DNA of 54,239 nt from Actinomycetes bacterium. Its GTDB lineage: Bacteria; Actinomycetota; Coriobacteriia; Anaerosomatales; JAGXFU01. Location: contig JAGXFU010000002.1 of assembly GCA_024637115.1 (NCBI GenBank), positions 1-54,239 of the forward strand. Reading direction: 5' to 3'. Of this stretch, positions 31,352-38,936 are shown piece by piece (within the stretch, counting starts at the first letter, position 1; every line of letters begins with the position of its first letter). The notes below the pieces were generated by a model. That model saw only the letters and a program-made list of their open reading frames with translations, was not told the DNA's origin and ran no database searches. Position numbers and translations under genes: made by a program.

Positions 31352-32665
31352 ATGACCGACGAGGACCGCACGACTCCCGAGACCGACGTGACGCCAACGG
31401 CCGCACCTGCCGAGGAGCCTGAATTCAAGCCCGGACCTGAGCTGGACATCCCGCGCACCATTTGGTGGGAAGACGGCAAAGTTCGCATGATTGATCAGTC
31501 CCGTCTGCCGCTCGTGGGAGATATTCTCGAGTGCGAGACATATACGGGCGTGTGCTGGGCGATCAAAGGGATGGCGGTTCGCGGTGCGCCCGCGCTTGGT
31601 GTCGCTGCCGCGCTCGGCATCGCTGTGTGGGTCGAGAATGAATCCGACAGCTACGATACGCACGACGCATTCTTTGCGGGGCTCGAAGATGTTGCTCAGG
31701 AGATCAGGGAGACCCGTCCGACTGCGGTGAATCTGATGTGGGGCACAGAGCGTCTGCGTCGCCTCGCCCACAGCATCGAAGGGGCTCCTCTGGAGCAGAT
31801 CAAGGCGAGACTCGTGCAAGAGGCGCTCTCCATGATCGAACAAGACGAGGAGCGCAATCGCTGGATCGGCAAGAACGGAGCCGAACTCCTCGAGCCTGGT
31901 TCCAAGATACTCACGCACTGCAACGCAGGATCTCTTGCGACCGCCTACTTTGGCACAGCGCTCGGCGTTATCTTTGCCGCTCATGCGGAAGGCAAGATTG
32001 AGCACGTGTGGGTCGATGAAACGCGGCCCGTCATGCAGGGCGCCCGTCTGACCACATGGGAGCTCATGACGCAAGGCGTGCCATGCGCACTCATCACTGA
32101 CAGCATGGCCGGCTGGATCATGAGTCGCGGCGGCGTTGACGCCGTCATTGTTGGAGCGGACCATATCGCCGCCAACGGCGATGTTGCGAATAAGATAGGA
32201 ACCTACAGTCTTGCGGTGCTCGCACACGAGCACGGCATCCCATTCTACGTTGCTGCACCTACGTCGACTATTGATCTGCTCATCAGTGATGGTGAGGAGA
32301 TTCCGATTGAGACGCGGTCTGAGGACGAGGTCACCGGCGTTACGTGGTCATCGACTCTGGAATCGCCCTCGCCGGAAGCCCAGCGAGCGTTCGATGCGCT
32401 CACAGAGAAAGGCTCCTATGAGCTCGACATCAGTCGCGGACACAAGCTGCACATTTCGCGCAAGGGTGCTGGTTTCCAACTCGATGGCTGGGCGCGCATC
32501 GCTCCGCTCAACGTTCCGGTAGTCAATCCGGCTTTCGACATCACTCCGGCGAAATACATCACCGCGATCATCACTGAGCGCGGTGTGGCGCGGCCTGACT
32601 TCGAGACCTCACTCGGCCTGCTGTCGATGGGATCCGGTGGCATCAACGAGGTAACCATCGAGTAG
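31352..32665 (+). CDS. mtnA: S-methyl-5-thioribose-1-phosphate isomerase, with N-terminal extension and internal insertion
   Basis: MtnA isomerises methylthioribose 1-phosphate to methylthioribulose 1-phosphate in methionine salvage. Conserved elements are GMAVRGAPALGVAAALG near residue 73, catalytic Cys190 in LTHCNAGSLAT, catalytic Asp270 in VGADHIAANGDVANKIGT, and the C-terminal NPAFDITPAKYITAIITERG. At 437 residues it is some 80-90 longer than usual. There is an acidic N-terminal tail (1-32) and about 50 inserted residues (331-380) between EEIPIETRSEDEVTGV and RIAPLNVPVVNPAFD. ATG 31352 has an AAGGACCCAGGA purine tract upstream. The active-site residues are intact, so the protein is probably functional. 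Confidence 0.9.
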   Translation: MTDEDRTTPETDVTPTAAPAEEPEFKPGPELDIPRTIWWEDGKVRMIDQSRLPLVGDILECETYTGVCWAIKGMAVRGAPALGVAAALGIAVWVENESDSYDTHDAFFAGLEDVAQEIRETRPTAVNLMWGTERLRRLAHSIEGAPLEQIKARLVQEALSMIEQDEERNRWIGKNGAELLEPGSKILTHCNAGSLATAYFGTALGVIFAAHAEGKIEHVWVDETRPVMQGARLTTWELMTQGVPCALITDSMAGWIMSRGGVDAVIVGADHIAANGDVANKIGTYSLAVLAHEHGIPFYVAAPTSTIDLLISDGEEIPIETRSEDEVTGVTWSSTLESPSPEAQRAFDALTEKGSYELDISRGHKLHISRKGAGFQLDGWARIAPLNVPVVNPAFDITPAKYITAIITERGVARPDFETSLGLLSMGSGGINEVTIE

Positions 32666-32668
32666 CGG

Positions 32669-33583
32669 ATGGATGTATTCGCTCTTGCTGAGACGATCCT
32701 CGGCTTCATAACAATCGTTGTTGTCGGCTGGGCGTTGAAGCGGGCAGGGTTGTTGAGCGCCAAGGACGCAAGGCCCATCAACAACATCATCATCTACGCC
32801 GGGCTGCCCGCACTCATCTTTCGGGCTGTGCATCCCGCGGTTCTCGACCGGTCTCTCGTGGTCGTGGCGCTGATTGCGTGGGTCGTGTTCGCGGTGAGTG
32901 CCGTTCTCTCCTGGCTCGTGTGTCGCGGACTCCATCTCTCCCGACCTACGGCGGGCGGCTTCATTCTTGCCGCTTCTCTGGGAAACACCGGATACATTGG
33001 CTATCCGATCTCGCTGGCGGTTCTCGGAGATGAGGGGCTCGTACGAGCGATATTCTATGACGTCTTTGGGACCGTTGCCGCGTTGCTCCTGGTTGCCCTG
33101 TTCATTGCACAGAGAATGGGTGACTCCAGCGAGTCGGGCATCAACCCTCTCCGCGAGGCTCTCGCCTTTCCGGCCGTGCTCGCGCTCGCGGCCGCTCTTC
33201 TCCTGCGACCGGTGACGATTCCGAGTCTGGTTGGCAACTGGTTAGATGCGCTCGCTAGTCTGGTCGTGCCCCTCATCATGATCTCAGTCGGACTGTCGTT
33301 GCGAGCGAGTGCGGTTCGGGAGCACGTGCGACCGCTTGTGGCGCTGTCAGTACTCAGGCTTATCGTCGCGCCGGTTGTTGCAATCGCTCTGGGGGCTGCC
33401 GTGCTCGATGATCCTGCGGTGTTGCGGTTGGTGGTGCTCGAGTCGAGCATGCCCGCAATGATGCTCACGCTCGTTGTCGGGATGCGCTTCAAGTTGGACA
33501 CAGATTTCATCGCTGCGGCGATTCTCGTCACCACGCTCACGTCGGTGCTGACGATTCCACTGATGCAGGCGTTGATCGGCTAG
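32669..33583 (+). CDS. AEC (auxin efflux carrier) family transporter
   Basis: This is a 304-residue membrane protein with about ten hydrophobic segments in two repeats of five, as in the bile/arsenite/riboflavin transporter superfamily. The conserved NTGYIGYPISLAVLGDEGL in the crossover helix of the first half and NNIIIYAGLPALIFRAV mark the AEC family. It lies three bases after mtnA and is probably cotranscribed. Bacterial AEC members carry small carboxylates or amino acids; export of a methylthio or nucleoside salvage product is a guess from context. Confidence 0.87.
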   Translation: MDVFALAETILGFITIVVVGWALKRAGLLSAKDARPINNIIIYAGLPALIFRAVHPAVLDRSLVVVALIAWVVFAVSAVLSWLVCRGLHLSRPTAGGFILAASLGNTGYIGYPISLAVLGDEGLVRAIFYDVFGTVAALLLVALFIAQRMGDSSESGINPLREALAFPAVLALAAALLLRPVTIPSLVGNWLDALASLVVPLIMISVGLSLRASAVREHVRPLVALSVLRLIVAPVVAIALGAAVLDDPAVLRLVVLESSMPAMMLTLVVGMRFKLDTDFIAAAILVTTLTSVLTIPLMQALIG

Positions 33584-33584
33584 G

Positions 33585-33601
33585 CGGGGCAGGGTGCCCC
33601 G
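33585..33601 (+). terminator. Hairpin between AEC transporter and comF
   Basis: A perfect 7-bp GC stem (33585-33591 with 33595-33601, loop GGG) begins one base after the transporter stop. No T tract follows. It could reduce transcription into comF. Confidence 0.45.
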
Positions 33602-33616
33602 TGCGAGGGAGTGGGC

Positions 33617-34309
33617 ATGGGGCTACTCGGGGAGATTCTCGACGCTGCTCTTGAGATAGTCGCCCCCACGCGTTGCGCAGGATGTGACCTGCCCGGGGAA
33701 CTGCTCTGCGAGCGATGCCGACGCGATCTGCCTCTCGTTGAGTTGCAGGGAGCATGTCCCTCGTGCGGTGCACCGTTCGGCAGAATCGTGTGCACAGAAT
33801 GTTGGGAGCGTCGCTATGGATTTGCACAGGCCGTAGCTGCATGTTCGCTCGAGCGACCAATGTCGCGGCTTATTACACTCTACAAAGATGGAGCTGAGCG
33901 GCGCTTAGCTCCTGTTCTGGGTGCCGAACTCACGAAAGCGATTCGTGATTCCGGGTGGGCAGATTGGCCGTCTGCCCTTGTCCCGATACCCGCAACGCCA
34001 GCAGCAATCCGCCGCCGTGGATTCGATCACATCAGTTCAGTCGTGGCCACGGTCGCGGCGTCACTGGGCGTGCCGGCGCTCGGTGCTCTTGAGTCGTCTG
34101 GGGCACGCGATCTTCGGGGTCTGGGTCGCGAGGAACGTTCTGTCGCGACCGCGAGCGCATTTCGGCTGATATGCGCTGACGTGCCGCCTCGTGTCTTGGT
34201 GATAGACGACGTCTTCACCACCGGCTCGACTCTGAACGCAGCGGCTGACCTATTGCTTGCCAGTGGTGCCGGCGAGGTGCGAGTGGCTGTGCTCGCCCGG
34301 TCATGGTGA
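33617..34309 (+). CDS. comFC: ComF family phosphoribosyltransferase-like protein
   Basis: This is a 230-residue cytosolic protein. The N-terminal zinc region has CxxC pairs (CAGC near residue 20, CERC near 32, CPSC near 48, CTEC near 60). The C-terminal type I phosphoribosyltransferase fold has the PRPP loop VLVIDDVFTTGSTLNAAA near residue 197. ComF proteins act in DNA uptake by competent cells and in stalled-fork or DNA processing. ATG 33617 is chosen because GAGGGA lies six bases upstream; GTG 33611 has no spacing from it. In Gram-positives comF is often followed by hpf, secA and prfB, as in this window once the intervening genes are removed. Confidence 0.92.
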   Translation: MGLLGEILDAALEIVAPTRCAGCDLPGELLCERCRRDLPLVELQGACPSCGAPFGRIVCTECWERRYGFAQAVAACSLERPMSRLITLYKDGAERRLAPVLGAELTKAIRDSGWADWPSALVPIPATPAAIRRRGFDHISSVVATVAASLGVPALGALESSGARDLRGLGREERSVATASAFRLICADVPPRVLVIDDVFTTGSTLNAAADLLLASGAGEVRVAVLARSW

Positions 34310-34334
34310 AGCGTTGCTCAAGCCGCATGCGTGG

Positions 34335-34340
34335 TAGAAT
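34335..34340 (+). promoter_or_regulatory. -10 box of the structured RNA gene
   Basis: TAGAAT ends six bases before position 34346, where the 5-prime strand of the long closing stem begins, as expected if the transcript starts with the stem. The -35 region is weak (GCGTTG or TTGCTC depending on spacing). Confidence 0.5.
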
Positions 34341-34345
34341 CCCAA

Positions 34346-34592
34346 GTGCTTTCACTCGGGTCTGTGGTTGCGGGCTTTTCGGAGCCCTAGTCCATGGCAG
34401 GTGCGGTCAAAAGGATCCACGTAAACGCACGCTTATGGCGGCGCGTGAGCATGGCGCACCTTAGGGGTAAGTCGTACCGTTCGCGAAAGCGGGCGAGAGG
34501 GCCAGTAGTGAGAACGCAACAAGCGACCGTCCCAGTATGCGAGTGTGGGGTCAAAGACCAGGTCAGCCGAGTGAAAGCACCTTCTTCTTTCT
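34346..34592 (+). ncRNA. Structured non-coding RNA, probable raiA-motif RNA
   Basis: The 297-base stretch between comF and the first binding protein holds no convincing gene but a closed RNA fold. A perfect 14-bp terminal stem pairs 34346-34359 with 34567-34580, and a pyrimidine-rich run (CTTCTTCTTTCT) follows, as at an intrinsic terminator. Inside are a GGGCT/AGCCC hairpin (34371-34386), a 7-bp stem (34399-34405 with 34455-34461) enclosing CACGC/GCGTG, and a CGC-GAAA-GCG hairpin near 34482-34491. The start coincides with a TAGAAT box. It lacks the signatures of SRP RNA, tmRNA and RNase P RNA. The raiA motif is a known large structured RNA of Firmicutes and Actinobacteria found near raiA/hpf and comFC genes. 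comF is adjacent here and hpf lies 3.7 kb downstream, so raiA RNA is the best match; 6S RNA is the main alternative. Confidence 0.65.
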
Positions 34593-34606
34593 GTGAGAGG
34601 AGCACC

Positions 34607-35470
34607 ATGCGTCTGTATACGGGAATCCTGCTGGCGGTAGCCCTGTGCTGTGCGCTCGCGATCGCCGGATGCGCTGGAGAGCCAGAGGAAGCCGCTCTTG
34701 TGCCTCAGATCGAGCCACCGACCATTGCCGAGGCGGGTATTCTGCGCGTAGGCGTCGATCTTGAGTATCCGCCGTTCGCAGGCACTGACAAGGGCAGGGA
34801 GGCCGGCATTGATATCGATGTGGCCTCGGCGATTGCCCAGGAGCTCGGCCTTGAACTGAAGACGGTCCAGGTGAGCGCCAGTGATGTGACAACCGCGCTA
34901 GCCGAGGGTGACATCGATATGATGATGTCCGTCCCGTTCGATCCGGATTCGATGATGGGCGCGTCGTTTGTCGGATCGTACATTTCGGACGGGGCCGCGT
35001 TCTTTGCTCCGGGATATGAGACGACCAGCTCGGTCGAAGCCACGAACGTAGCCGAGTCGGTACTCGAGACCATAACGATCTCAACCGTTGGCTCACGCTC
35101 GATCGGTGCTCAGCAGGGATCAGTTGCGTACTGGTTGCTGTCGTATGAGTTTGGAGACGGCGCTGTCACCACCTACCCAACGCTGCGAGCCGCCTTTGAA
35201 GGCCTCAAGGCCGGGGAGGTGGAGGTCGTAGGAGCCGACGCGGTCGTGGGTGCCTATATTCTTCGAGACTTTTCCGGTATTGGGTTTGCCGGACAGATAG
35301 AGCCCGCAACACAACTTGGAGTTGCGGTCGCCCCGGAGGCGTCCGAGTTGGAGCAGGTGGTGCGGGATACGCTTGATGTTCTCGCTGCGAACGGAGTGCT
35401 CGATACGATACGCGTGAAGTGGGTTGGTGACCTACCGCCTCTCGAGGCCGCGGTCGGAGACGCCGAGTAG
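34607..35470 (+). CDS. Family 3 substrate-binding lipoprotein, atypical pocket
   Basis: This is a 287-residue lipoprotein with signal peptide and lipobox LAIAGC (Cys at residue 22). The binding protein fold is in normal order: GILRVGVDLEYPPFAGTDKG at the start of lobe 1, then a lobe 2 with RSIGAQQGSVAYWLL and EVVGADAVVGAYIL, then a return to lobe 1. The usual T-x-x-R ligand motif after the aliphatic strand is replaced by SVPFDPDSMMGASF, so the arginine that normally holds the alpha-carboxylate is not evident. ATG 34607 has GAGAGGA six bases upstream. It starts only 15 bases after the RNA gene, with no separate promoter visible. Permease and ATPase genes follow after the second binding protein. 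Confidence 0.85.
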   Translation: MRLYTGILLAVALCCALAIAGCAGEPEEAALVPQIEPPTIAEAGILRVGVDLEYPPFAGTDKGREAGIDIDVASAIAQELGLELKTVQVSASDVTTALAEGDIDMMMSVPFDPDSMMGASFVGSYISDGAAFFAPGYETTSSVEATNVAESVLETITISTVGSRSIGAQQGSVAYWLLSYEFGDGAVTTYPTLRAAFEGLKAGEVEVVGADAVVGAYILRDFSGIGFAGQIEPATQLGVAVAPEASELEQVVRDTLDVLAANGVLDTIRVKWVGDLPPLEAAVGDAE

Positions 35471-35625
35471 CAGAATCATGAATGCATAAGAATGATAGTA
35501 TTCTGCATACATGAACATTCTTCCCCTGTGATTCATTCTTAGTGTATCGTTATTCAGGTCAGTTTACGCGCGGGTGACCGAGGGAATCCCGCCGCAATGT
35601 ATGCGTTCTTAATGGAGGAGGCACG
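35471..35625 (+). promoter_or_regulatory. AT-rich intergenic region with imperfect palindrome
   Basis: This is a markedly AT-rich gap between the two binding-protein genes. An imperfect inverted repeat spans 35482-35508 (outer ATGCA/TGCAT, inner AGAAT/ATTCT). Several ATTCTT-like words follow to about 35540. It probably carries the promoter and an operator for the second binding protein, but no single -35/-10 pair stands out. It is not a convincing ARG box. Confidence 0.4.
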
Positions 35626-36495
35626 ATGCGTAGCACGAAAACACTGTTCGTACTTATGCTCGCCCTGATGCTGGTTGTCGGCACACTTGGCCTGACTGGC
35701 TGCAGCTCGAGCGACGACACGGACGACGGCACGACCGCCGAGGAAACCACCGGAATCATGAGTACCGATGATCTCGGCGAAGGCGACAAGGTTGGCGTCC
35801 AGTCCGGTACCACCGGCGAGATCTGGGCCACCGAGAACCTCGAGCCCAATGGCGTCGAGGTCGTACCGTACGACGATATCCTTGCTGCGTTCGCTGCACT
35901 TCAGGCCGGTGACGTCGTTGGCGTTATCAACGACCTGCCGATCTCGCAGGACATCGCCAAGGATGAGACCCGCGACATCAAGATCGTCGAGGAGATCAAC
36001 ACCAATGAGGCCTACGGCTTCGCGTACAACATGGACAACGATGCACTCCGCGAGGCCATGAACTGGGCGCTCGCAGAGATTATCGCCGATGGCCAGTACG
36101 AGGCCATCTACACGAAGTGGCTCGGTGCTCCTCCGATGTCCATTCCTGAGGGTTCAGGTGCAACGGAGCCGGACATGGCTGCGATCGACACGCTGACCGA
36201 GGGCAAGATCATCGTTGGCTCCGACACCGCGTATCCTCCCTTTGAGTTCGTTGAGGGTGGAGAGACCGTTGGTTTCGACGTGGACATCGTGACCGCATGT
36301 GCTGAGAAGCTCGGTCTTGAAGTCGAGTTCCTGACCTACAAGTTCGATGCACTGATCACCGATGCGCAGGCTGGCAGCTCGTTCGACATGGTCGCTTCGG
36401 CTATGACGATCACCGATGAGCGCGCTCAGTCCGTTGACTTCTCTGATCCGTACATCAACTCGAACCAGTCGCTGGCTGTCGTAGACGCCCAGTAG
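35626..36495 (+). CDS. Circularly permuted family 3 substrate-binding lipoprotein
   Basis: This is a 289-residue lipoprotein with lipobox LTGC (Cys26) and an acidic linker to about residue 43. Residues 44-168 match the second half of an amino-acid binding protein (STDDLGEGDKVGVQSGTTGE, VVPYDDILAAFAALQAGDV, VINDLPISQDIAK, ending DGQYEAIYTKWLG). After a Pro/Gly-rich linker (169-187), residues 188-289 match the first half (LTEGKIIVGSDTAYPPFEFV, GFDVDIVTACAEKLGLEV, AMTITDERAQSVDFSDPY, ending at the hinge strand NSNQSLAVVDAQ). The C-terminal end joins the N-terminal start exactly where they are contiguous in normal relatives. The ligand T-x-x-R motif and both lobes are complete, so this is a permutation, not a truncation. 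GGAGGAGG precedes ATG 35626. A terminator follows, then the permease. Confidence 0.9.
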   Translation: MRSTKTLFVLMLALMLVVGTLGLTGCSSSDDTDDGTTAEETTGIMSTDDLGEGDKVGVQSGTTGEIWATENLEPNGVEVVPYDDILAAFAALQAGDVVGVINDLPISQDIAKDETRDIKIVEEINTNEAYGFAYNMDNDALREAMNWALAEIIADGQYEAIYTKWLGAPPMSIPEGSGATEPDMAAIDTLTEGKIIVGSDTAYPPFEFVEGGETVGFDVDIVTACAEKLGLEVEFLTYKFDALITDAQAGSSFDMVASAMTITDERAQSVDFSDPYINSNQSLAVVDAQ

Positions 36496-36517
36496 ATTGC
36501 GCTCGTAAGGTACAGTA

Positions 36518-36549
36518 GGGGCTGGTGACCGTGGTCATCAGCCCCTTTT
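36518..36549 (+). terminator. Terminator/attenuator between binding protein and permease
   Basis: A 13-bp stem with one G-U pair (36518-36530 with 36533-36545) is followed by TTTT. Such hairpins commonly let the binding protein be made in excess over the membrane components while allowing some readthrough. Confidence 0.8.
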
Positions 36550-36581
36550 CGTTCTCCGTTCGACAGATTCAGGAGTGAAGC

Positions 36582-37436
36582 GTGGATCAACTCGCAGTCT
36601 GGTGGGAAGCAAACACAATCACGCACCTCTTCTTTTCTCCCTCAGTCATGGGTGAGGCGTTTGGGGTGATCCTCAAGGCGCTCCCGGTTTCTCTGCTCTT
36701 TGGCGTTGGTGCGTTTCTGATCGGTATTCCGCTCGGCCTCGGCCTGGCGTTCATGAAGATGGCCAAGACCCGTTGGCTCAGATGGCCTGCGACCGCCTAC
36801 GTGGACTTCGTCCGTGGAACTCCGTTGTTCCTACAGATCCTGCTCGTGTTCTTTGGGCTGCCCTTGTTTCCGTTCTACAAGGTGGTTCTCGCAGCGAATC
36901 CTTGGATGAATGACGCGGCGCTGTTCAACATATCCTGGAGTCTGTATTTCCGTGGATTCCTTGTTCTCAGTTTCAACTCGGCGGCTTACCTGACGGAGAT
37001 CTTCCGCGCGGGCATCCAGTCGATCTCAAGAGGGCAGATGGAGGCAGCGCGCTCTCTGGGCATGACCGTTCCCAAGGCGATGATGTACGTCATCATCCCG
37101 CAGACGGTCCGACGCATCCTTCCCACGATGATGTCCGAGTTCATCCTGCTGTTCAAAGACACGGCATTGCTTGCCGCGGTTGGCCTGCCGGAGATCGTGC
37201 TGCGCGCACGTGAGGTTGCTGCGGCGAAATTCAATCCTTCGCCCTATGTGCTGGCGTCGCTGTTCTATCTCGTCATTACGATTCCGCTCGGTCGATTCGT
37301 AGCGCGTCTTGAGGACAGACTCGCCCAGGCCGAAGGAGGCGGAGGAGCGGTCGCGCCTCCGCCGGATGATCCACTCCCCATAGATTCGGAACACGAAATC
37401 GCCCGCCACGAACGCGTCGTCGACATCGGCGATTAG
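36582..37436 (+). CDS. Polar amino-acid ABC transporter permease (HisM/GlnP family)
   Basis: This is a 284-residue inner-membrane component with five or six membrane segments. The family N-terminus is visible ([39 protein letters not shown]), as is the EAA loop for ATPase contact, [20 protein letters not shown], near residue 151. A Pro- and acid-rich C-terminal tail (about 250-284) is longer than usual. The start is GTG 36582 with AGGAGTG upstream. It works with the ATPase eight bases downstream and the binding lipoproteins upstream. Confidence 0.94.
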   Translation: MDQLAVWWEANTITHLFFSPSVMGEAFGVILKALPVSLLFGVGAFLIGIPLGLGLAFMKMAKTRWLRWPATAYVDFVRGTPLFLQILLVFFGLPLFPFYKVVLAANPWMNDAALFNISWSLYFRGFLVLSFNSAAYLTEIFRAGIQSISRGQMEAARSLGMTVPKAMMYVIIPQTVRRILPTMMSEFILLFKDTALLAAVGLPEIVLRAREVAAAKFNPSPYVLASLFYLVITIPLGRFVARLEDRLAQAEGGGGAVAPPPDDPLPIDSEHEIARHERVVDIGD

Positions 37437-37443
37437 GGAGAAC

Positions 37444-38223
37444 ATGCCGATGAGCCCTGAAGCGAAAACACCGACACGAAACTACACGGAAGCTCAGCCC
37501 ATTGTGAGCATCCGCGATCTCAAGAAGTCTTTTGGCGATCTGGTTGTCTTAGACGGCGTCGACCTTGACGTTGAAAAGGGCGAGGTCGTCGTCATCTTAG
37601 GACCGAGCGGCAGCGGCAAGTCCACGATGCTGCGTTGCGTGAACCGGCTCGAGCATCCCACCGCGGGCGAGGTCTGGTTCGAAGACACACTGGTGAACTA
37701 CTCCAAGACGAACATCAATAGGATGCGCGAGCATATCGGCATGGTGTTCCAGCAGTTCAACCTGTTCCCGCACCTCACCGCACGTGGAAACGTTGCACTC
37801 GCTCTGCGGAAGGTCCTCGGCAAGTCCAAGGAAGAAGCCGACCAGATTGCCGTTGAGCAGCTTGAGCGCGTTGACTTGGGAGATCGCGTTGACTACTACC
37901 CGTCACAGCTTTCGGGTGGTCAGCAGCAACGGGTGGCCATCGCCCGAGCCCTCGCCATGGATCCGCATGTGATGCTCTTTGACGAGGTTACGTCCGCGCT
38001 CGATCCCGAGCTGGTGCGCGGCGTGCTCGACGTCATGAAGGAACTCGCCCTCGCAGGAATGACCATGCTCGTGGTCACTCACGAGATGGGCTTCGCTCGC
38101 GACGTCGGATCGCGCGTCGTGTTCATGGACGGCGGCGTGATCGTGGAGCAAGGAACTCCCGAGGAGGTCTTTGACAATCCGCAAAACGAGCGGACTCAGG
38201 ATTTCCTCGGCCACATCATGTAG
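37444..38223 (+). CDS. Polar amino-acid ABC transporter ATP-binding protein (GlnQ/HisP family)
   Basis: This is a 259-residue ABC ATPase. Walker A is GPSGSGKST near residue 56, the Q-loop lies in [14 protein letters not shown], the signature is [16 protein letters not shown] near 155, Walker B is [14 protein letters not shown] near 178, and the H-switch is [12 protein letters not shown] near 213. A short N-terminal extension of about 20 residues precedes the domain. Starts at ATG 37444 or 37450 are both possible, with AGGGAG upstream. It is the last transporter gene. Confidence 0.95.
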   Translation: MPMSPEAKTPTRNYTEAQPIVSIRDLKKSFGDLVVLDGVDLDVEKGEVVVILGPSGSGKSTMLRCVNRLEHPTAGEVWFEDTLVNYSKTNINRMREHIGMVFQQFNLFPHLTARGNVALALRKVLGKSKEEADQIAVEQLERVDLGDRVDYYPSQLSGGQQQRVAIARALAMDPHVMLFDEVTSALDPELVRGVLDVMKELALAGMTMLVVTHEMGFARDVGSRVVFMDGGVIVEQGTPEEVFDNPQNERTQDFLGHIM

Positions 38224-38246
38224 ACTTCGCCAACGAAGTGATAATG

Positions 38247-38288
38247 GATACCCATGTGAAGGCCGAGAGAGCCCCGCGCATGGGTATC
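38247..38288 (+). repeat. Inverted repeat upstream of hpf
   Basis: A perfect 10-bp inverted repeat (GATACCCATG at 38247-38256, CATGGGTATC at 38279-38288) encloses 22 bases. It lies between the transporter ATPase and hpf. It may terminate the transporter operon (followed by TTCT only) or act as a regulatory hairpin or operator for hpf. Confidence 0.5.
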
Positions 38289-38323
38289 TTCTATGTAGAC
38301 CTATCACCTAAGGAGGGTTTCCT

Positions 38324-38881
38324 ATGAAGATGATCGTCAAGGGACGCCATATGGCCGTCACCGATCCGATCCGTGAGTACGCTGAGGAAAAGATCGGGCG
38401 CACGGCCAAGATCATCGACGGTGAGCACCAGCAGGCGGAGGTTGAGATTTGGGTCGAGAAGAACCCGTCAATCGAGAACAATCAGGTCGTTGAGGTCACT
38501 GTTTGGACCAAGGGACCCGTAATCCGCGCCAAGGAAGCATCGACGGACATGTACGCGGCCATCGATCTCGCTGCAGAGAAACTTGAGCGCCAGTTCCGCA
38601 AGTTCAAGGGCAAGACCGTCAACCGCCACACCGGCAAGGGATCACGCGGCGCACTGCCGCCGGAGACACTGATTCCGGTCGGCGTTCCCGAGATCGAGCC
38701 GGGCATCGTAAAGACCAAGTCGCTCGACATGAAGCCCATGTCTGCCGAGGAAGCGATTCTGCAACTCGAGCTCTTGGGTCACGACTTCCTCGTCTTCACT
38801 TCTGCGGAGACTGCGGATGTGAATGTGCTCTATCGTCGCCACGACGGCGACTACGGGCTTATTGAGCCCCGCGTTGGCTAG
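38324..38881 (+). CDS. hpf: Long-form ribosome hibernation promoting factor
   Basis: HPF (RaiA/YfiA family) binds the 30S decoding site in starved cells, and the long form joins two ribosomes into inactive 100S dimers. The 185-residue protein has the N-terminal S30AE domain (1-105, MKMIVKGRHMAVTDPIREYA) and the C-terminal dimerisation domain (about 125-180, SAEEAILQLELLGHDFLVF, DVNVLYRRHDGDYGLIEP). ATG 38324 has a strong AAGGAGGG site. Gene order comF-RNA-hpf-secA-prfB is broken here by the transporter and the HD-GYP module. A terminator follows. Confidence 0.96.
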   Translation: MKMIVKGRHMAVTDPIREYAEEKIGRTAKIIDGEHQQAEVEIWVEKNPSIENNQVVEVTVWTKGPVIRAKEASTDMYAAIDLAAEKLERQFRKFKGKTVNRHTGKGSRGALPPETLIPVGVPEIEPGIVKTKSLDMKPMSAEEAILQLELLGHDFLVFTSAETADVNVLYRRHDGDYGLIEPRVG

Positions 38882-38905
38882 GCTTTCTCACGCGATGAAC
38901 TGACT

Positions 38906-38936
38906 CAGGGCGCCCCGATGGGCGCCCTGTTTGTGT
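38906..38936 (+). terminator. Terminator of hpf
   Basis: A perfect 9-bp GC-rich stem (CAGGGCGCC at 38906-38914, GGCGCCCTG at 38921-38929) is followed by a T-rich run (TTTGTGTT). Confidence 0.85.

Noticed and set aside
34346..34592. SRP RNA, tmRNA or RNase P RNA identity for the structured RNA
   Set aside because: The SRP GGAAGGAAGCAGC-type core, tmRNA tRNA-like ends and RNase P GAGGAAAGTCC element are absent. 6S RNA could not be excluded by eye but fits the gene context less well.
34394..34606. 71-residue N-terminal extension of the first binding protein, or a separate small protein, in the comF downstream gap
   Set aside because: It reads through the RNA stems, and the lipoprotein signal begins at ATG 34607 with its own ribosome site.
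35482..35508. ARG box upstream of the second binding protein
   Set aside because: The palindrome does not match the TGAAT-ATTCA half-site arrangement closely enough.
35626..36495. Reading the permuted binding protein as a truncated or frameshifted pseudogene
   Set aside because: The single frame is intact with a strong ribosome site, lipobox and both complete halves; only the order differs.
38247..38288. CRISPR or mobile-element repeat
   Set aside because: There is a single inverted pair only, with no direct repeats, spacers or transposase nearby.
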